A stretch of 64,000 nt of DNA. It comes from Stutzerimonas stutzeri RCH2. GTDB lineage: Bacteria > Pseudomonadota > Gammaproteobacteria > Pseudomonadales > Pseudomonadaceae. Under the pieces are notes generated by a model. That model made no database searches. It had not been told where the DNA came from and saw only the letters and a list, made by a program, of their open reading frames with translations. Positions within the stretch are counted from its first letter, which is position 1; every line of letters starts with the position of its first letter. A program made the translations under genes and the position numbers. Of the stretch, positions 34,556-43,885 are shown piece by piece. The stretch is from NCBI RefSeq assembly GCF_000327065.1, contig NC_019936.1, positions 2,559,001 to 2,623,000 on the forward strand, written 5' to 3'.

Positions 34556-35277
34556 GAGCGACTCCTGCCCAGCAACCAGGTCGCCAGCAGCACGCCAGGC
34601 ACCCAGAAATACACAGGCCCGAGCAGCAGGATCAGCCCACTCGCCCCTGCGACAACGAATGCGATCCGCATCAACCCAACCTGCCGAGCAGGCTGCAGCG
34701 AACCGATCCGGCTCTTGAGCTGCGACACCGCCAGATACAGCAACACAGCACTCGCCGGGAAAGCGAGATTCAGATCGTCGCCAAGCCAGGCTGTAGGTAG
34801 CACGCGGCTCAGCCATGCGCCCAGCACACCTGCCAGTACCCAGGCGAGAAAAATGATCAGGCGAATGCGCAACACCACGCTGGGCCCATCGTCGTCGCGC
34901 TCGCAGGCGTATGCCTCGTCGCCGAGCATGTGCGCACCGCAGGCGCGATTCAATGCTCGATCCGGCAGGCGGTCTACCGTGGTGAGCGCCGTGGGCACGT
35001 AACGGCTGTTGATCGAGGCCGTGACCAGCAAGAGGGTGAAAAAGCCTGCGCCACCCTCGCTGAGCGGCAAAGCGGCAAACTGACCGCTGCCGGTAAAGCC
35101 GAGCAAACCGACCAGCAGCACCTCCCACCACGCCCAATCGGAGCGCGCCGCCAGTACGCCGAACAGCATGCCTACCGGGATGAGCGAAAGCGCGGCCGGC
35201 AGCGCACGTCTATATGCAGCCAGACTCGCCGCGTGGCGCCCTTGAGGCCGATCGAAGTCCTCTGTTGCGTCGGTCAC
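34552..35277 (-). CDS. azlC: AzlC-family branched-chain amino acid export subunit
   Basis: This inner-membrane protein of about 241 residues has the AzlC signature (RALPAALSLIPVGMLFGVLA, LGFTGSGQFAALPL, TASINSRYVPTAL) and about six or seven helices. The frame is open back to 35391, but that start would overlap the regulator gene downstream of it by 28 bp. GTG 35277, with GCGGGG-like bases upstream, gives the family length. The AraC gene just upstream on the same strand probably controls azlCD. Confidence 0.88.
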   Translation of the reverse strand: MTDATEDFDRPQGRHAASLAAYRRALPAALSLIPVGMLFGVLAARSDWAWWEVLLVGLLGFTGSGQFAALPLSEGGAGFFTLLLVTASINSRYVPTALTTVDRLPDRALNRACGAHMLGDEAYACERDDDGPSVVLRIRLIIFLAWVLAGVLGAWLSRVLPTAWLGDDLNLAFPASAVLLYLAVSQLKSRIGSLQPARQVGLMRIAFVVAGASGLILLLGPVYFWVPGVLLATWLLGRSRS

Positions 35278-35363
35278 CTGGAACCCCGCTGCACATGCCT
35301 GTTTCGCCCAGTCTCGGTGACAACACCCGGAGACGTCTTGCACGATCGTGCAGGCGAGCGGGC

Positions 35364-36164
35364 TCAGGGTCGGCGAATCAACCGCAGCCAATGCCCGGGG
35401 GGAAGGCCGTAGGCCTGCTTGAACTGGCGGCTCATATGGCTCTGATCGACGAAGCCGGCGATCAACGCGGCATCGCTCGGCGCGCTTCCTCCGAGCAGCA
35501 GGCGACGGACCTGATCGAGCCGGCGCAGCGTCAGATAGCGATAGGGGCTGGTGCCGAACAGCGCGCGAAAGTCCCGCGACAGGCTCCAGCGATCACGATC
35601 TGACACCCGCTCCAGTTCATCGAGGCTGATGGGCTGAGTGAGGAATTCGTGGATGTAATCCCGGGCTCGCTCGGCCGCCCGGAAATCGACACTGCGGCGC
35701 CGGCCTTTTGTCCGCGCGACCTTGGCCATGATTTGAGCGAGGTCGTACAGCGCATCCTGCTCCTCCAATCCCTCGAGTGGCCTGTCCAGACACTGCAGCA
35801 GGCTACCAATGGCTCGCTGCAGGCGCGGATCGCGGGATACGCCATCGTCGATGAAGGGCAGTGGCTGGCCGCCCAGCGGGCCCTGCAATAAAGCAGGCTC
35901 GATGTATACGGCGCGGTAGCGGAAACCCGCTTCGCTGCCGGCTTCGCCATCGTGCAGCTCGTCCGGATGCAGCACGAACGTATCGCCCGGCAGGCTGTTG
36001 CGCGCGCACTTGCGATAGTTGAAACGATGTACTCCAGACACCGTACAGCCGATGGCATAGGTATCGTGGCGATGAGGGGCGAATCCGTAACCGGCGAAAT
36101 AGGCTTCCAGCCGCTCAAACCGGCCTGGTTCGTGCGGGCGCCTGACCCAATCCCTATCGCTCAT
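35364..36164 (-). CDS. AraC-family regulator, probably of azlCD
   Basis: This regulator of about 266 residues has an N-terminal cupin sensor (HRHDTYAIGCTVSG, LPGDTFVLHPDELHDGE) and a C-terminal AraC DNA-binding domain (about 165-260; LSRDFRALFGTSPYRYLTLRRL, GFVDQSHMSRQFKQAYG). Fusion or linkage of this regulator type with AzlCD is common. Alternative in-frame starts lie at 36170 and 36191; none has a strong ribosome-binding site, so the N-terminus is uncertain by nine residues. Confidence 0.85.
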   Translation of the reverse strand: MSDRDWVRRPHEPGRFERLEAYFAGYGFAPHRHDTYAIGCTVSGVHRFNYRKCARNSLPGDTFVLHPDELHDGEAGSEAGFRYRAVYIEPALLQGPLGGQPLPFIDDGVSRDPRLQRAIGSLLQCLDRPLEGLEEQDALYDLAQIMAKVARTKGRRRSVDFRAAERARDYIHEFLTQPISLDELERVSDRDRWSLSRDFRALFGTSPYRYLTLRRLDQVRRLLLGGSAPSDAALIAGFVDQSHMSRQFKQAYGLPPGHWLRLIRRP

Positions 36165-36357
36165 GTGCATTGCGCATCGTCCGGCACTCATCGGTTTCGC
36201 TGCTGACCCGCGCTACGGTAGCGAGCGATGGCAATGCCAGGCAACCACAGTCCGCGCAAGGGCATTCTTGAGCCGCTCCGTTCGTCAAAGGGACATCGCT
36301 TAAGCCTTGCGCGCCGACTATGCTTGTCGCAGAGAACTGCTAGGAAGCCAGGCACAC

Positions 36358-39300
36358 ATGGGCGCAGTATGGCGGTCCGACAAGACATCCCAGGATGGGC
36401 GTAACAAGCGCGCCCCCACCCCTAAACCATCCCGTAAAACTGCTAAAGGTCGCCGCAAAGTGGCGCGCCGGTTGGCGTTGCTCGTCGGCATTTCACTGCT
36501 GGCTGGTGGCGGTTACCTTGGCTGGCAGGAGCTGGAAAGCTCGCGGTGGCAGGCCCATTGGTTAAGCCGCTATGCGGCTGACCTGGATTACACCGTCATG
36601 CCGGGGCCGAGCCCGCGCATCCAGTTTCCCGAAGATGGCCCGTTCGATCGCCGGCTGGGTTATGTGGACCTGCCGCGTTTCATCGAGCAGCTGTCGCAGC
36701 GCAACTTCCGGGTCGAGGAACAGGCGCGCTTTTCGCGAGCCTTGCTGGATTACACCAGCCGGGGATTTTTCCCGCCTTACCCCGAAGAGTCCAAGGCCGG
36801 GCTGGCGATCAATGATTGCCGCGGCGCACCGCTGTACACCAACAGCTACCCGCGGCAGTACTACGAGCGCTTCGAGGACATTCCGCCGCTGGTGGTGATG
36901 AGTCTGTTGTTCATCGAGGACCGCGGGCTGCTGGATACCGACCGTCCCAACGCCAACCCAGCGGTGGACTGGCCGCGTTTTACCAAGGCAGCGATCAGCC
37001 AGCTGGAGAAACGTCTCGGCCTGGGCGGCCAGGCGGCTGGCGGCAGCACCCTGGCGACGCAGGTGGAAAAATACCGGCACTCCCCGGAAGGCCGTACCGG
37101 CGACCCGCAGGAGAAGATCCGGCAGATGGTTTCCGCCAGTGTGCGTACCTACCGTGAGGGCCCGCAGACGCTTGCCACGCGCCAGCGCATCGTGCGCGAC
37201 TATCTCAACAGCGTGCCGCTTTCGGCCGCGCCGGGGCATGGCGAAGTGCATGGCATTGCCGACGGCCTGCGACTTTGGTTCGGTGCCGATTTCCGCGAAT
37301 TCAATCGCCTGCTCGATCCGCGCAGCGGCGACGCTGTCGACCCGCAAGCCCGTGGGCTGGCGCTGCGTCAGGTGCTATCGCTGCTGATCGCACAACGGCG
37401 ACCGTCCTACTACCTGGGTGCCGGCCGCGAGGAAATGGCAGCGCTGACCGACAGCCACATCCGCCTTTTGGCCAACGGCGGCATCATCGATGCGAACCTG
37501 CGCGACGCAGCGCTGAATCAACGTATCGTCGCGCGCAGTCCGAGCCGTGACTCGGCGATTCAGACCGTGGACGCCACCAAAGGCATCACTGTGGCGCGAA
37601 TGCGCCTTGCCGGCCTGCTCGGCTTGCCGCTCTACGACCTGGACCGGCTGGACCTGACCGCCAGCACCCCATTGCAGGGCGATCTGCAGGCGCAGGTCAG
37701 CGAGTATCTGGTGCGTCTGGCCGATCCGGCATTTGCCGAAACGGTTGGGCTGTTCGGCGACCGCATGCTGTCGCCGGAGAAAACCGCCGATGTGCGCTAC
37801 AGCTTCACCCTGTTCGAGCGTGGCGAGGAAGGCTTCCGCGTACGGGTGCAGACCGACAACACCAACCAGCCATTCGACATCAACGAAGGCAGCAAGCTGG
37901 AGCTGGGCTCGACCGCCAAACTGCGCGTGCTGACGACCTATCTCGAAGTCATCGCCGAGCTGCATCAGCGTTACTCGGACCTCACCCCGGCCGAGCTGCG
38001 CAAGATCGGCGCCAAGGCCAATCTCAGCCGCTGGGCCATCGATTACCTGGCCACGCACAGCGACCGCAGCCTCGATCGCATGCTCGACGCAGCGCTGGAG
38101 CGGCGCTATTCGGCCAGCCCTGCCGAACGCTTCTTCACCGGCGCCGGCATGCACCGTTTCGGCAACTTCCGCCGCGAGGACGATGGGCGCATTCCCACGG
38201 TGCGCGAGTCCCTGCGCGAATCGATCAACCTGCCGTTCGTGCGTCTGATGCGTGACCTGGTCAGCTACAGCACCCACGAAACCATCAACAGCGCCGAGTT
38301 GCTGAACGACGACAAGGACCCGCGTCGCCAGGAGTACCTGACCCGCTTCGCCGATCGTGAGGGCTCGGTATTTCTGCAGCGTTTCTGGAAAAAGTACCGC
38401 AACAAGACGGCCGAGCAGCGCATCGAAACCTTCCTGCAGGGCATGCGGCCGACGCCGGTACGCCTGGCCGCGGTGCATCGTTATCTGATGCCCGATGCCG
38501 AGCGGCCGGTCTTCGATCGCTTTCTCAAGCAGCATCTGCCAGACGCCGACCTCAACGACAAGCAGCTGGATGCGCTTTACACGCGCTACGGCCCTGGCGC
38601 CTACAGCCTGCCTGATCAGGCCTACATCGCCCGCACGCACCCGCTCGACCTGTGGCTGCTGGGCTACCTGATCGCCAACCCGCAGGCGACGCTTTCCGAA
38701 GTGGTTGCCGATAGCCGCGCCGAACGCCAGGAGGTCTATGGCTGGCTGTTCCGCAGTCGGCACAAGAGCGCACGCGACAGCCGGATTCGCATCATGCTGG
38801 AGGTCGAGGCCTTTACCGACATCCATCGGCGCTGGCAGCGGCTGGGCTATCCATTCGACAACCTGGTGCCTTCGCTGGCCACGGCGCTGGGCAGCTCCGG
38901 TGACCGACCGGCCGCGCTGGCCGAGCTGATGGGCATCATCCTCAACGACGGCATCCGCCTGCCCAGCGTACGCATCGATAACCTGCAGTTCGCCGAAGGC
39001 ACTCCCTACGAGACGCGCATGGGCTTCGTCGCCGGCGATGGCAAGCGGGTGATGCCGGTTGAGGTCGCCCGCGCGTTGCAGGATGCGTTGGCCAATGTGG
39101 TCGAAGGCGGCACGGCGCGGCGCCTGCAGGGCAGCTTCGTGCAGGAGGACGGCAGCGCGTTGCGCGTGGGTGGCAAGACCGGCACCGGCGACAACCGTAT
39201 CCAGAGCGTTGGCGCAGGCGGGCGGTTAATCAGCTCGCTGGCGCTGAACCGCACGGCCACGTTCGTCTTCTATCTCGGACCCCGTCACTTCGGCACGCTG

Positions 39301-39477
39301 ACGGCCTATGTTCCGGGGCGCGGCGCGGAGAACTTCCGCTTCACCTCGGCGTTGCCGGTACAGACCCTCAAGGGCATGGCGCCGATCCTGCTGCCCTATC
39401 TGCAAGGCCAGAGCACGCTCTGCCAGCCGGAGCACCTGCCGGCACTGACCAGCGGCATGCTGTCGGCCGACAAGTGA
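36358..39477 (+). CDS. Divergent class A penicillin-binding protein (GT51 + transpeptidase)
   Basis: This 1,039-residue protein has an N-terminal membrane helix (ALLVGISLLAGGGYLGW), a GT51 glycosyltransferase domain (FIEDRGLLDT with the catalytic Glu, GGSTLATQVEKYRHSP, EKIRQM, RDYLNSVPL) and a transpeptidase domain with SxxK as STAK (LELGSTAKLRV), SxN as SIN (LRESINLPFV) and KTGT (GGKTGTGDN). All catalytic motifs are present, but the GT51 block is unusual and the inter-domain region is larger than in PBP1a/1b. It would act on peptidoglycan at the inner membrane. The start may be 36307; 36358 is preferred for its context. It stands alone. Confidence 0.82.
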   Translation: MGAVWRSDKTSQDGRNKRAPTPKPSRKTAKGRRKVARRLALLVGISLLAGGGYLGWQELESSRWQAHWLSRYAADLDYTVMPGPSPRIQFPEDGPFDRRLGYVDLPRFIEQLSQRNFRVEEQARFSRALLDYTSRGFFPPYPEESKAGLAINDCRGAPLYTNSYPRQYYERFEDIPPLVVMSLLFIEDRGLLDTDRPNANPAVDWPRFTKAAISQLEKRLGLGGQAAGGSTLATQVEKYRHSPEGRTGDPQEKIRQMVSASVRTYREGPQTLATRQRIVRDYLNSVPLSAAPGHGEVHGIADGLRLWFGADFREFNRLLDPRSGDAVDPQARGLALRQVLSLLIAQRRPSYYLGAGREEMAALTDSHIRLLANGGIIDANLRDAALNQRIVARSPSRDSAIQTVDATKGITVARMRLAGLLGLPLYDLDRLDLTASTPLQGDLQAQVSEYLVRLADPAFAETVGLFGDRMLSPEKTADVRYSFTLFERGEEGFRVRVQTDNTNQPFDINEGSKLELGSTAKLRVLTTYLEVIAELHQRYSDLTPAELRKIGAKANLSRWAIDYLATHSDRSLDRMLDAALERRYSASPAERFFTGAGMHRFGNFRREDDGRIPTVRESLRESINLPFVRLMRDLVSYSTHETINSAELLNDDKDPRRQEYLTRFADREGSVFLQRFWKKYRNKTAEQRIETFLQGMRPTPVRLAAVHRYLMPDAERPVFDRFLKQHLPDADLNDKQLDALYTRYGPGAYSLPDQAYIARTHPLDLWLLGYLIANPQATLSEVVADSRAERQEVYGWLFRSRHKSARDSRIRIMLEVEAFTDIHRRWQRLGYPFDNLVPSLATALGSSGDRPAALAELMGIILNDGIRLPSVRIDNLQFAEGTPYETRMGFVAGDGKRVMPVEVARALQDALANVVEGGTARRLQGSFVQEDGSALRVGGKTGTGDNRIQSVGAGGRLISSLALNRTATFVFYLGPRHFGTLTAYVPGRGAENFRFTSALPVQTLKGMAPILLPYLQGQSTLCQPEHLPALTSGMLSADK

Positions 39478-39659
39478 TGCCGCAGCGGCGATGCGGCTGG
39501 CTACATGGCCAGTCGCTCACCGCACCCCGCCTGATGTGAACGTGATCATCCGCTTTCCTTTGAGCTGCTTTGCCTGTTTGCCTGTCGAATACCTCGGCCC
39601 TTGCACCATCCGCAGCGCAAGGGCATCTGCCGAATCGATCGGCCGCTATGGGAAACGTC

Positions 39660-40757
39660 ATGCTCGAAGGGATATTGCTGGTCACCACAGGCTTCTTTGT
39701 GCTCGTCACGCTCCTGCCGCTGTGGCGGCATCGCGGCTGGTGGGTGCGCGTATGGGAGTTTCCACGCCTGCAGCTCGGCGCGCTGCTGGCCGCCCTGCTC
39801 GTCGCTCAGGGCATGCTGCTGGACTACAGCCAGCCCTGGCATTACCTGATCTCCGCCCTGGCCGGCGCGTGTCTGGTCTATCAGCTCGCGTGGGTCGTGC
39901 CCTACACCCGCCCCTGGAGCAACGAGGTGCGCCGGGCGGAGCCAGATGCCACAGGGCCGCGCATCCGAGTGATGTCATCCAATGTGCTGGGCCCGAATCG
40001 GCAGTCCGACCGGCTGCTGGCGCTGGTCCGCGAGCATCGCCCCGACGTTCTGGTGACCCTCGAATCAGACCAGTGGTGGGAAGCGCAGCTCGAGCAACTC
40101 GCCGAGGAGTACCCGCATAGCATCCGCTGCCCGCTGGACAACCTTTACGGCATGCATGTCTTTTCACGTCTGCCGCTGGAAGAGCCGGAGCTGTGCTTTC
40201 TGGTGGAAGACGACGTGCCATCCATGCATGCCCGAGTGCGCGTCAGCGACGAACTCGCGGTGCGCATGCACTTTCTGCACCCTGCACCACCCAGCCCGAC
40301 GGAGAACGAAGAATCCACCGAACGCGACGCGGAGCTACTGGTGGTCGCCAAGAGCATCCAACGCAGCGATGACCCGATCATCGTCAGTGGTGATCTCAAC
40401 GATGTCGCCTGGTCGCCCACCACGCGCCTGTTCCGCAAGATCAGCGGGCTGCTCGACCCGCGCGTAGGCCGTGGTATGTACAACACCTTCCACGCCCATC
40501 ACTGGTTCCTGCGTTGGCCGCTGGACCACTTCTTCCACAGCGCGCATTTCCGCTTCATCCGCCTGCTGCGCCTGCCGGATATTGGCTCCGACCACTTCCC
40601 GGTATTCATCGAACTGCAGTACGACCCCAAGCACACTGAGCAGCAACATGGCCTCGAAGCCGATCGCGAGGACGAACAGCAGGCCGAGCAAACCATCGAC
40701 GAGGAACCCGTCACCCCGAGCGATGTACCGCAACCGGATGCCAAGCCGCAACGCTGA
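39660..40757 (+). CDS. Membrane endonuclease/exonuclease/phosphatase (EEP) family protein
   Basis: This 365-residue protein has three N-terminal membrane helices and an EEP catalytic domain (about 105-335) with MSSNVL (Asn), LESD (acidic), GDLND and GSDHFPV (Asp-His), the metal-dependent hydrolase core of DNase I and sphingomyelinase relatives. The C-terminus is an acidic, Glu/Gln-rich tail, likely disordered. The substrate is unknown. GGGA lies eight bases before ATG 39660; earlier in-frame starts at 39570 and 39648 are less supported. Confidence 0.82.
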   Translation: MLEGILLVTTGFFVLVTLLPLWRHRGWWVRVWEFPRLQLGALLAALLVAQGMLLDYSQPWHYLISALAGACLVYQLAWVVPYTRPWSNEVRRAEPDATGPRIRVMSSNVLGPNRQSDRLLALVREHRPDVLVTLESDQWWEAQLEQLAEEYPHSIRCPLDNLYGMHVFSRLPLEEPELCFLVEDDVPSMHARVRVSDELAVRMHFLHPAPPSPTENEESTERDAELLVVAKSIQRSDDPIIVSGDLNDVAWSPTTRLFRKISGLLDPRVGRGMYNTFHAHHWFLRWPLDHFFHSAHFRFIRLLRLPDIGSDHFPVFIELQYDPKHTEQQHGLEADREDEQQAEQTIDEEPVTPSDVPQPDAKPQR

Positions 40758-40780
40758 GCGCAGCCCGGCTAGCCGCAATA

Positions 40781-40812
40781 GGGAAAGCTATGCTGGACGG
40801 CATAGCTTTCCC
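40781..40812. terminator. Perfect 13-bp hairpin between the EEP gene and glgP
   Basis: GGGAAAGCTATGC (40781-40793) pairs perfectly with 40800-40812 around a 6-nt loop. There is no T run on either strand, so it may be a weak terminator, a repeat-type palindrome or a leader structure for the phosphorylase gene. Confidence 0.45.
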
Positions 40813-40834
40813 TGTCCCAAAGAGAGAGGCTGCA

Positions 40835-43345
40835 TTGACTCCCGCACCCGAACGCCCCGCCATCACACCGGAAACCCTGCGTCGGCTTGCCTTCGACCAG
40901 TCCATCCGCTGGACCAGCCAGAACGATGACCTCTGGCAGCTGATCGACAATGACCTGTGGCAGCTCACACGCAACCCCAGCCTGATTCTCAGCACGGTGC
41001 CGGAGCAGAGACTGGAAGCCATTCTGCAACGCGCCGAATGCCATCGTTTGGTGGAAGGCATCGTTGAGGCTCAGCAGGCACGCCTGGAACGGCCAACGTG
41101 GTTCGCCAGCCAGAATTGCGGCGAAACGCTCACGCGGGTCGCCTATTTCTCCATGGAGTACATGCTCAGCGAGGCGTTGCCGATCTATTCCGGCGGGCTC
41201 GGCAATGTCGCCGGCGATCAGCTCAAGGCTGCCAGCGATCTCGGCGTTCCGGTCACCGCGGTGGGCATGCTCTGGCAGCACGGTTACTTCCGCCAGAGCA
41301 TCGGCCCCGATACTCACCAGCAGGCGCTGTATCCGGTCAACGACACCCGGCAGATGCCTATCGAACCGCTGCTCGATGCAGACGGCGCCCCGTTGCGGTT
41401 GGCCATTCAGCTCCCCGGGCTGCAGATCTGGCTGCGCGGCTGGCAGGCCACGGTCGGCCTCAACCGCCTGCTGTTGCTGGACACCAACGATCCGGCAAAC
41501 CCGCCCATAGCACGGCTGATCGCCAGCGAACTCTACGGCGGTGACAATGAAATGCGCCTGCGCCAGGAGCTGGTTCTGGGCATCGGCGGCTGGCGTTTGC
41601 TCGAAGCCGCCGGGCTGCGTCCTGATGTGCTTCACCTGAACGACGGTCACGCTGCATTCGCGGTGCTGGAGCGCGCGCGCAGCCATATGGCCAGAGAGCG
41701 TGTCTCGTTCTCCGTCGCACTCAACGCAACGCGTGCAGGCAATCTGTTTACCACCCACACCCCTGTCGAGGCCGGATTCGATCGTTTTCCGCCGGAGCTG
41801 GTAAGCAATTATCTAGAGCGCTATGCCGAGTACGAACTGGGCATTTCACTGCAGGCATTGCTGGCAATGGGACGCAAACAACCGCAGGACCCGCGCGAGC
41901 CATTCAACATGGCCTACCTGGCGACGCGCGGTGCCGGCGCGGTCAACGCCGTCAGTCAGCTGCACGGCCGCACCAGCCGCTACATCTTTCGCGAGCTGTA
42001 CCCACGCTGGCCAATCGAATCCGTACCTGTCGGCCATGTCACCAACGGCATCCACCTGCCGACCTGGGTTTCACCGGACGCCGAAGCGCACTGGTATGAA
42101 TTGCATGGCGACGATATCCCCTGGCGCGGAACCGACCAGGGTTCGGTGGACGAGCTACTGGCGCGAGTCGACGATCGCTGGCTATGGCAGATTCGCCAGT
42201 ACGCGCGTGGCGAATTGCTTGCCTTCGTACGCAGCCATCTGGCCCGCAGCCTCGCGGTGCATGGCGCGTCGCCAGCGGAAATTGAAGTTGCCGGCTCGCG
42301 CCTGCATCCCGAACATTTGACGTTGGGTTTCGCCCGGCGCTTCGCCAGCTACAAGCGCCCCAATCTGCTGTTGCAGGATCCGGAGCGACTGGCAGCCATC
42401 CTCACCCATCCCGCTTATCCGGTGCAGCTGCTGGTGGCTGGCAAGGCACACCCTGCCGACCGCACCGGGCAAGCGCTGCTCAGCGAATGGCAACGGTTCG
42501 CCGCCAGAGCCGACATCGCCGGACGCGTGATCTTTCTCGAGGACTACGATATGCGCATCGCCCGGCACATGGTGCAAGGCGTCGATGTCTGGCTGAACAC
42601 ACCGCGCCGCCCATGGGAAGCCAGCGGCACCAGCGGCATGAAGGTTCTGGCCAACGGCGGGTTGAACCTTTCACAGCTCGACGGCTGGTGGGCCGAAGCC
42701 TATGCCGCCGATCTCGGCTGGGCCGTCGGCGATGGCCTAGAGCATGAACCCGAACATGATGCGGCTGACGCCGAACAGCTTTATCGGCTGCTCGAAGAGC
42801 AGGTGGTGCCGTGCTTCTACAGACGTGATGAGCAACAGATCCCGGCCGCCTGGGTAAAACGCATGCGCCGCAGCATGAGCGAACTGGTGGAGCGTTTTTC
42901 CGCCGATCGCACGGTGCGCGAATACACCGAGCGCTATTACCTTCCGCTGGCCACTGCCTACCGGCAACGCTGCGCGGATGGTTCGGCCTCGGCATCGGCG
43001 CTGTCACGCCAGATCACCTGTCTGCGCAGCTACTGGCACGAACTGGCCTTCGAGCAGATTGAATGGCGGAGCGAGAGCGACATCCATCATGTCGAGGTTC
43101 GCCTGCATCTTGGACGCATCGAGCCGCAGCAGATTACCGTGCAGCTGTTCGCCGAACCGCAGGGGGGCGAGCCAGCTGCCGTCCACGCATTGACGCTCCA
43201 GCACCACGACGGCGCATACGCCACCTTCCAAGGTGACGTGATAACTCAACGCCCGCCGGCCGACTACACAGCGCGAGTGATACCCAGCTCCGTACTGGGC
43301 CTCGCCGTGCCGCTGGAGCTGTCGCTCATTCTCTGGCAGCGATGA
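40835..43345 (+). CDS. glgP: Alpha-glucan (glycogen) phosphorylase
   Basis: This enzyme of about 836 residues of the GT35 short-type (TIGR02094-like) releases glucose-1-phosphate from glycogen or maltodextrin in the cytoplasm. Evidence: YFSMEYMLSEALPIYSGGLGNVAGD, HLNDGHAAF, THTPVEAGFDRF, VTNGIHLPTW, FARRFASYKRPNL, and the PLP-binding lysine in EASGTSGMKVLANGG. An in-frame ATG at 40790 lies inside the hairpin loop region without a ribosome-binding site. TTG 40835 follows AGAGAGG at the right distance and is the preferred start. No other glycogen genes are adjacent. Confidence 0.9.
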   Translation: MTPAPERPAITPETLRRLAFDQSIRWTSQNDDLWQLIDNDLWQLTRNPSLILSTVPEQRLEAILQRAECHRLVEGIVEAQQARLERPTWFASQNCGETLTRVAYFSMEYMLSEALPIYSGGLGNVAGDQLKAASDLGVPVTAVGMLWQHGYFRQSIGPDTHQQALYPVNDTRQMPIEPLLDADGAPLRLAIQLPGLQIWLRGWQATVGLNRLLLLDTNDPANPPIARLIASELYGGDNEMRLRQELVLGIGGWRLLEAAGLRPDVLHLNDGHAAFAVLERARSHMARERVSFSVALNATRAGNLFTTHTPVEAGFDRFPPELVSNYLERYAEYELGISLQALLAMGRKQPQDPREPFNMAYLATRGAGAVNAVSQLHGRTSRYIFRELYPRWPIESVPVGHVTNGIHLPTWVSPDAEAHWYELHGDDIPWRGTDQGSVDELLARVDDRWLWQIRQYARGELLAFVRSHLARSLAVHGASPAEIEVAGSRLHPEHLTLGFARRFASYKRPNLLLQDPERLAAILTHPAYPVQLLVAGKAHPADRTGQALLSEWQRFAARADIAGRVIFLEDYDMRIARHMVQGVDVWLNTPRRPWEASGTSGMKVLANGGLNLSQLDGWWAEAYAADLGWAVGDGLEHEPEHDAADAEQLYRLLEEQVVPCFYRRDEQQIPAAWVKRMRRSMSELVERFSADRTVREYTERYYLPLATAYRQRCADGSASASALSRQITCLRSYWHELAFEQIEWRSESDIHHVEVRLHLGRIEPQQITVQLFAEPQGGEPAAVHALTLQHHDGAYATFQGDVITQRPPADYTARVIPSSVLGLAVPLELSLILWQR

Positions 43346-43410
43346 ACAGCCGGAACGCTACCCGCACGCCGCAGTCATCTATAAACCCCCCGCATAGAGG
43401 ATGCCGCGTC

Positions 43411-43764
43411 ATGATCAAGCAAATGTTCGACAAAACCGCCCCACAGAACGTCCACGGCTGGGAACGCGCCGCGTCGCTGGCCGGCGGCCTGGTATTGATG
43501 GGCAAGGGTCTGCGCCGTGGCGGGATTTTCGGTCTGGCAGAACTGGCGATGGGCGGCATGGCCCTGGTCCGCGGCATCAGCGGTCGTTGCGAGGCCAAGC
43601 GCATGCTCGCGGAGATGGAAAGCAAACCGGCGTTGCCGAGCCAGCGCTACAGCCATATGCCGATGGATTCCGAAGTGCACAGTTCGGACTTCACCGATAC
43701 GAGCGTGCAGATGCCGGACTCCACCCCCATGGGCAACGAAAGCCGTACCACGCCCCGCGTCTGA
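43411..43764 (+). CDS. Small membrane protein, YgaP-transmembrane/DUF2892-like
   Basis: This 117-residue protein starts with QNVHGWERAASLAGGLVLMGKGLRRGG, the pattern of the DUF2892/YgaP transmembrane domain (two short helices, about 18-60), followed by a polar tail rich in Ser, Met and Pro. AGAGG lies ten bases upstream of ATG 43411. Homologues are widespread and uncharacterised. It is the last rightward gene before a hairpin at 43834. Confidence 0.72.
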   Translation: MIKQMFDKTAPQNVHGWERAASLAGGLVLMGKGLRRGGIFGLAELAMGGMALVRGISGRCEAKRMLAEMESKPALPSQRYSHMPMDSEVHSSDFTDTSVQMPDSTPMGNESRTTPRV

Positions 43765-43833
43765 TCGACCGGGCGGCGCCGCAATGATGTGCCGCCTGCG
43801 CACAGCCGCTACACGGCTGACGCGCAAATCTCC

Positions 43834-43860
43834 CGGCGCTCTCGCAGCGCCGTCTTGCTT
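43834..43860 (+). terminator. Possible terminator after the small membrane protein
   Basis: A 7-bp stem, CGGCGCT-CTCGC-AGCGCCG (43834-43852), is followed by a weak pyrimidine run TCTTGCTT. It lies between convergent genes. Confidence 0.35.
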
Positions 43861-43885
43861 CTCTGGACAGCTCGGCCAGCGATAA

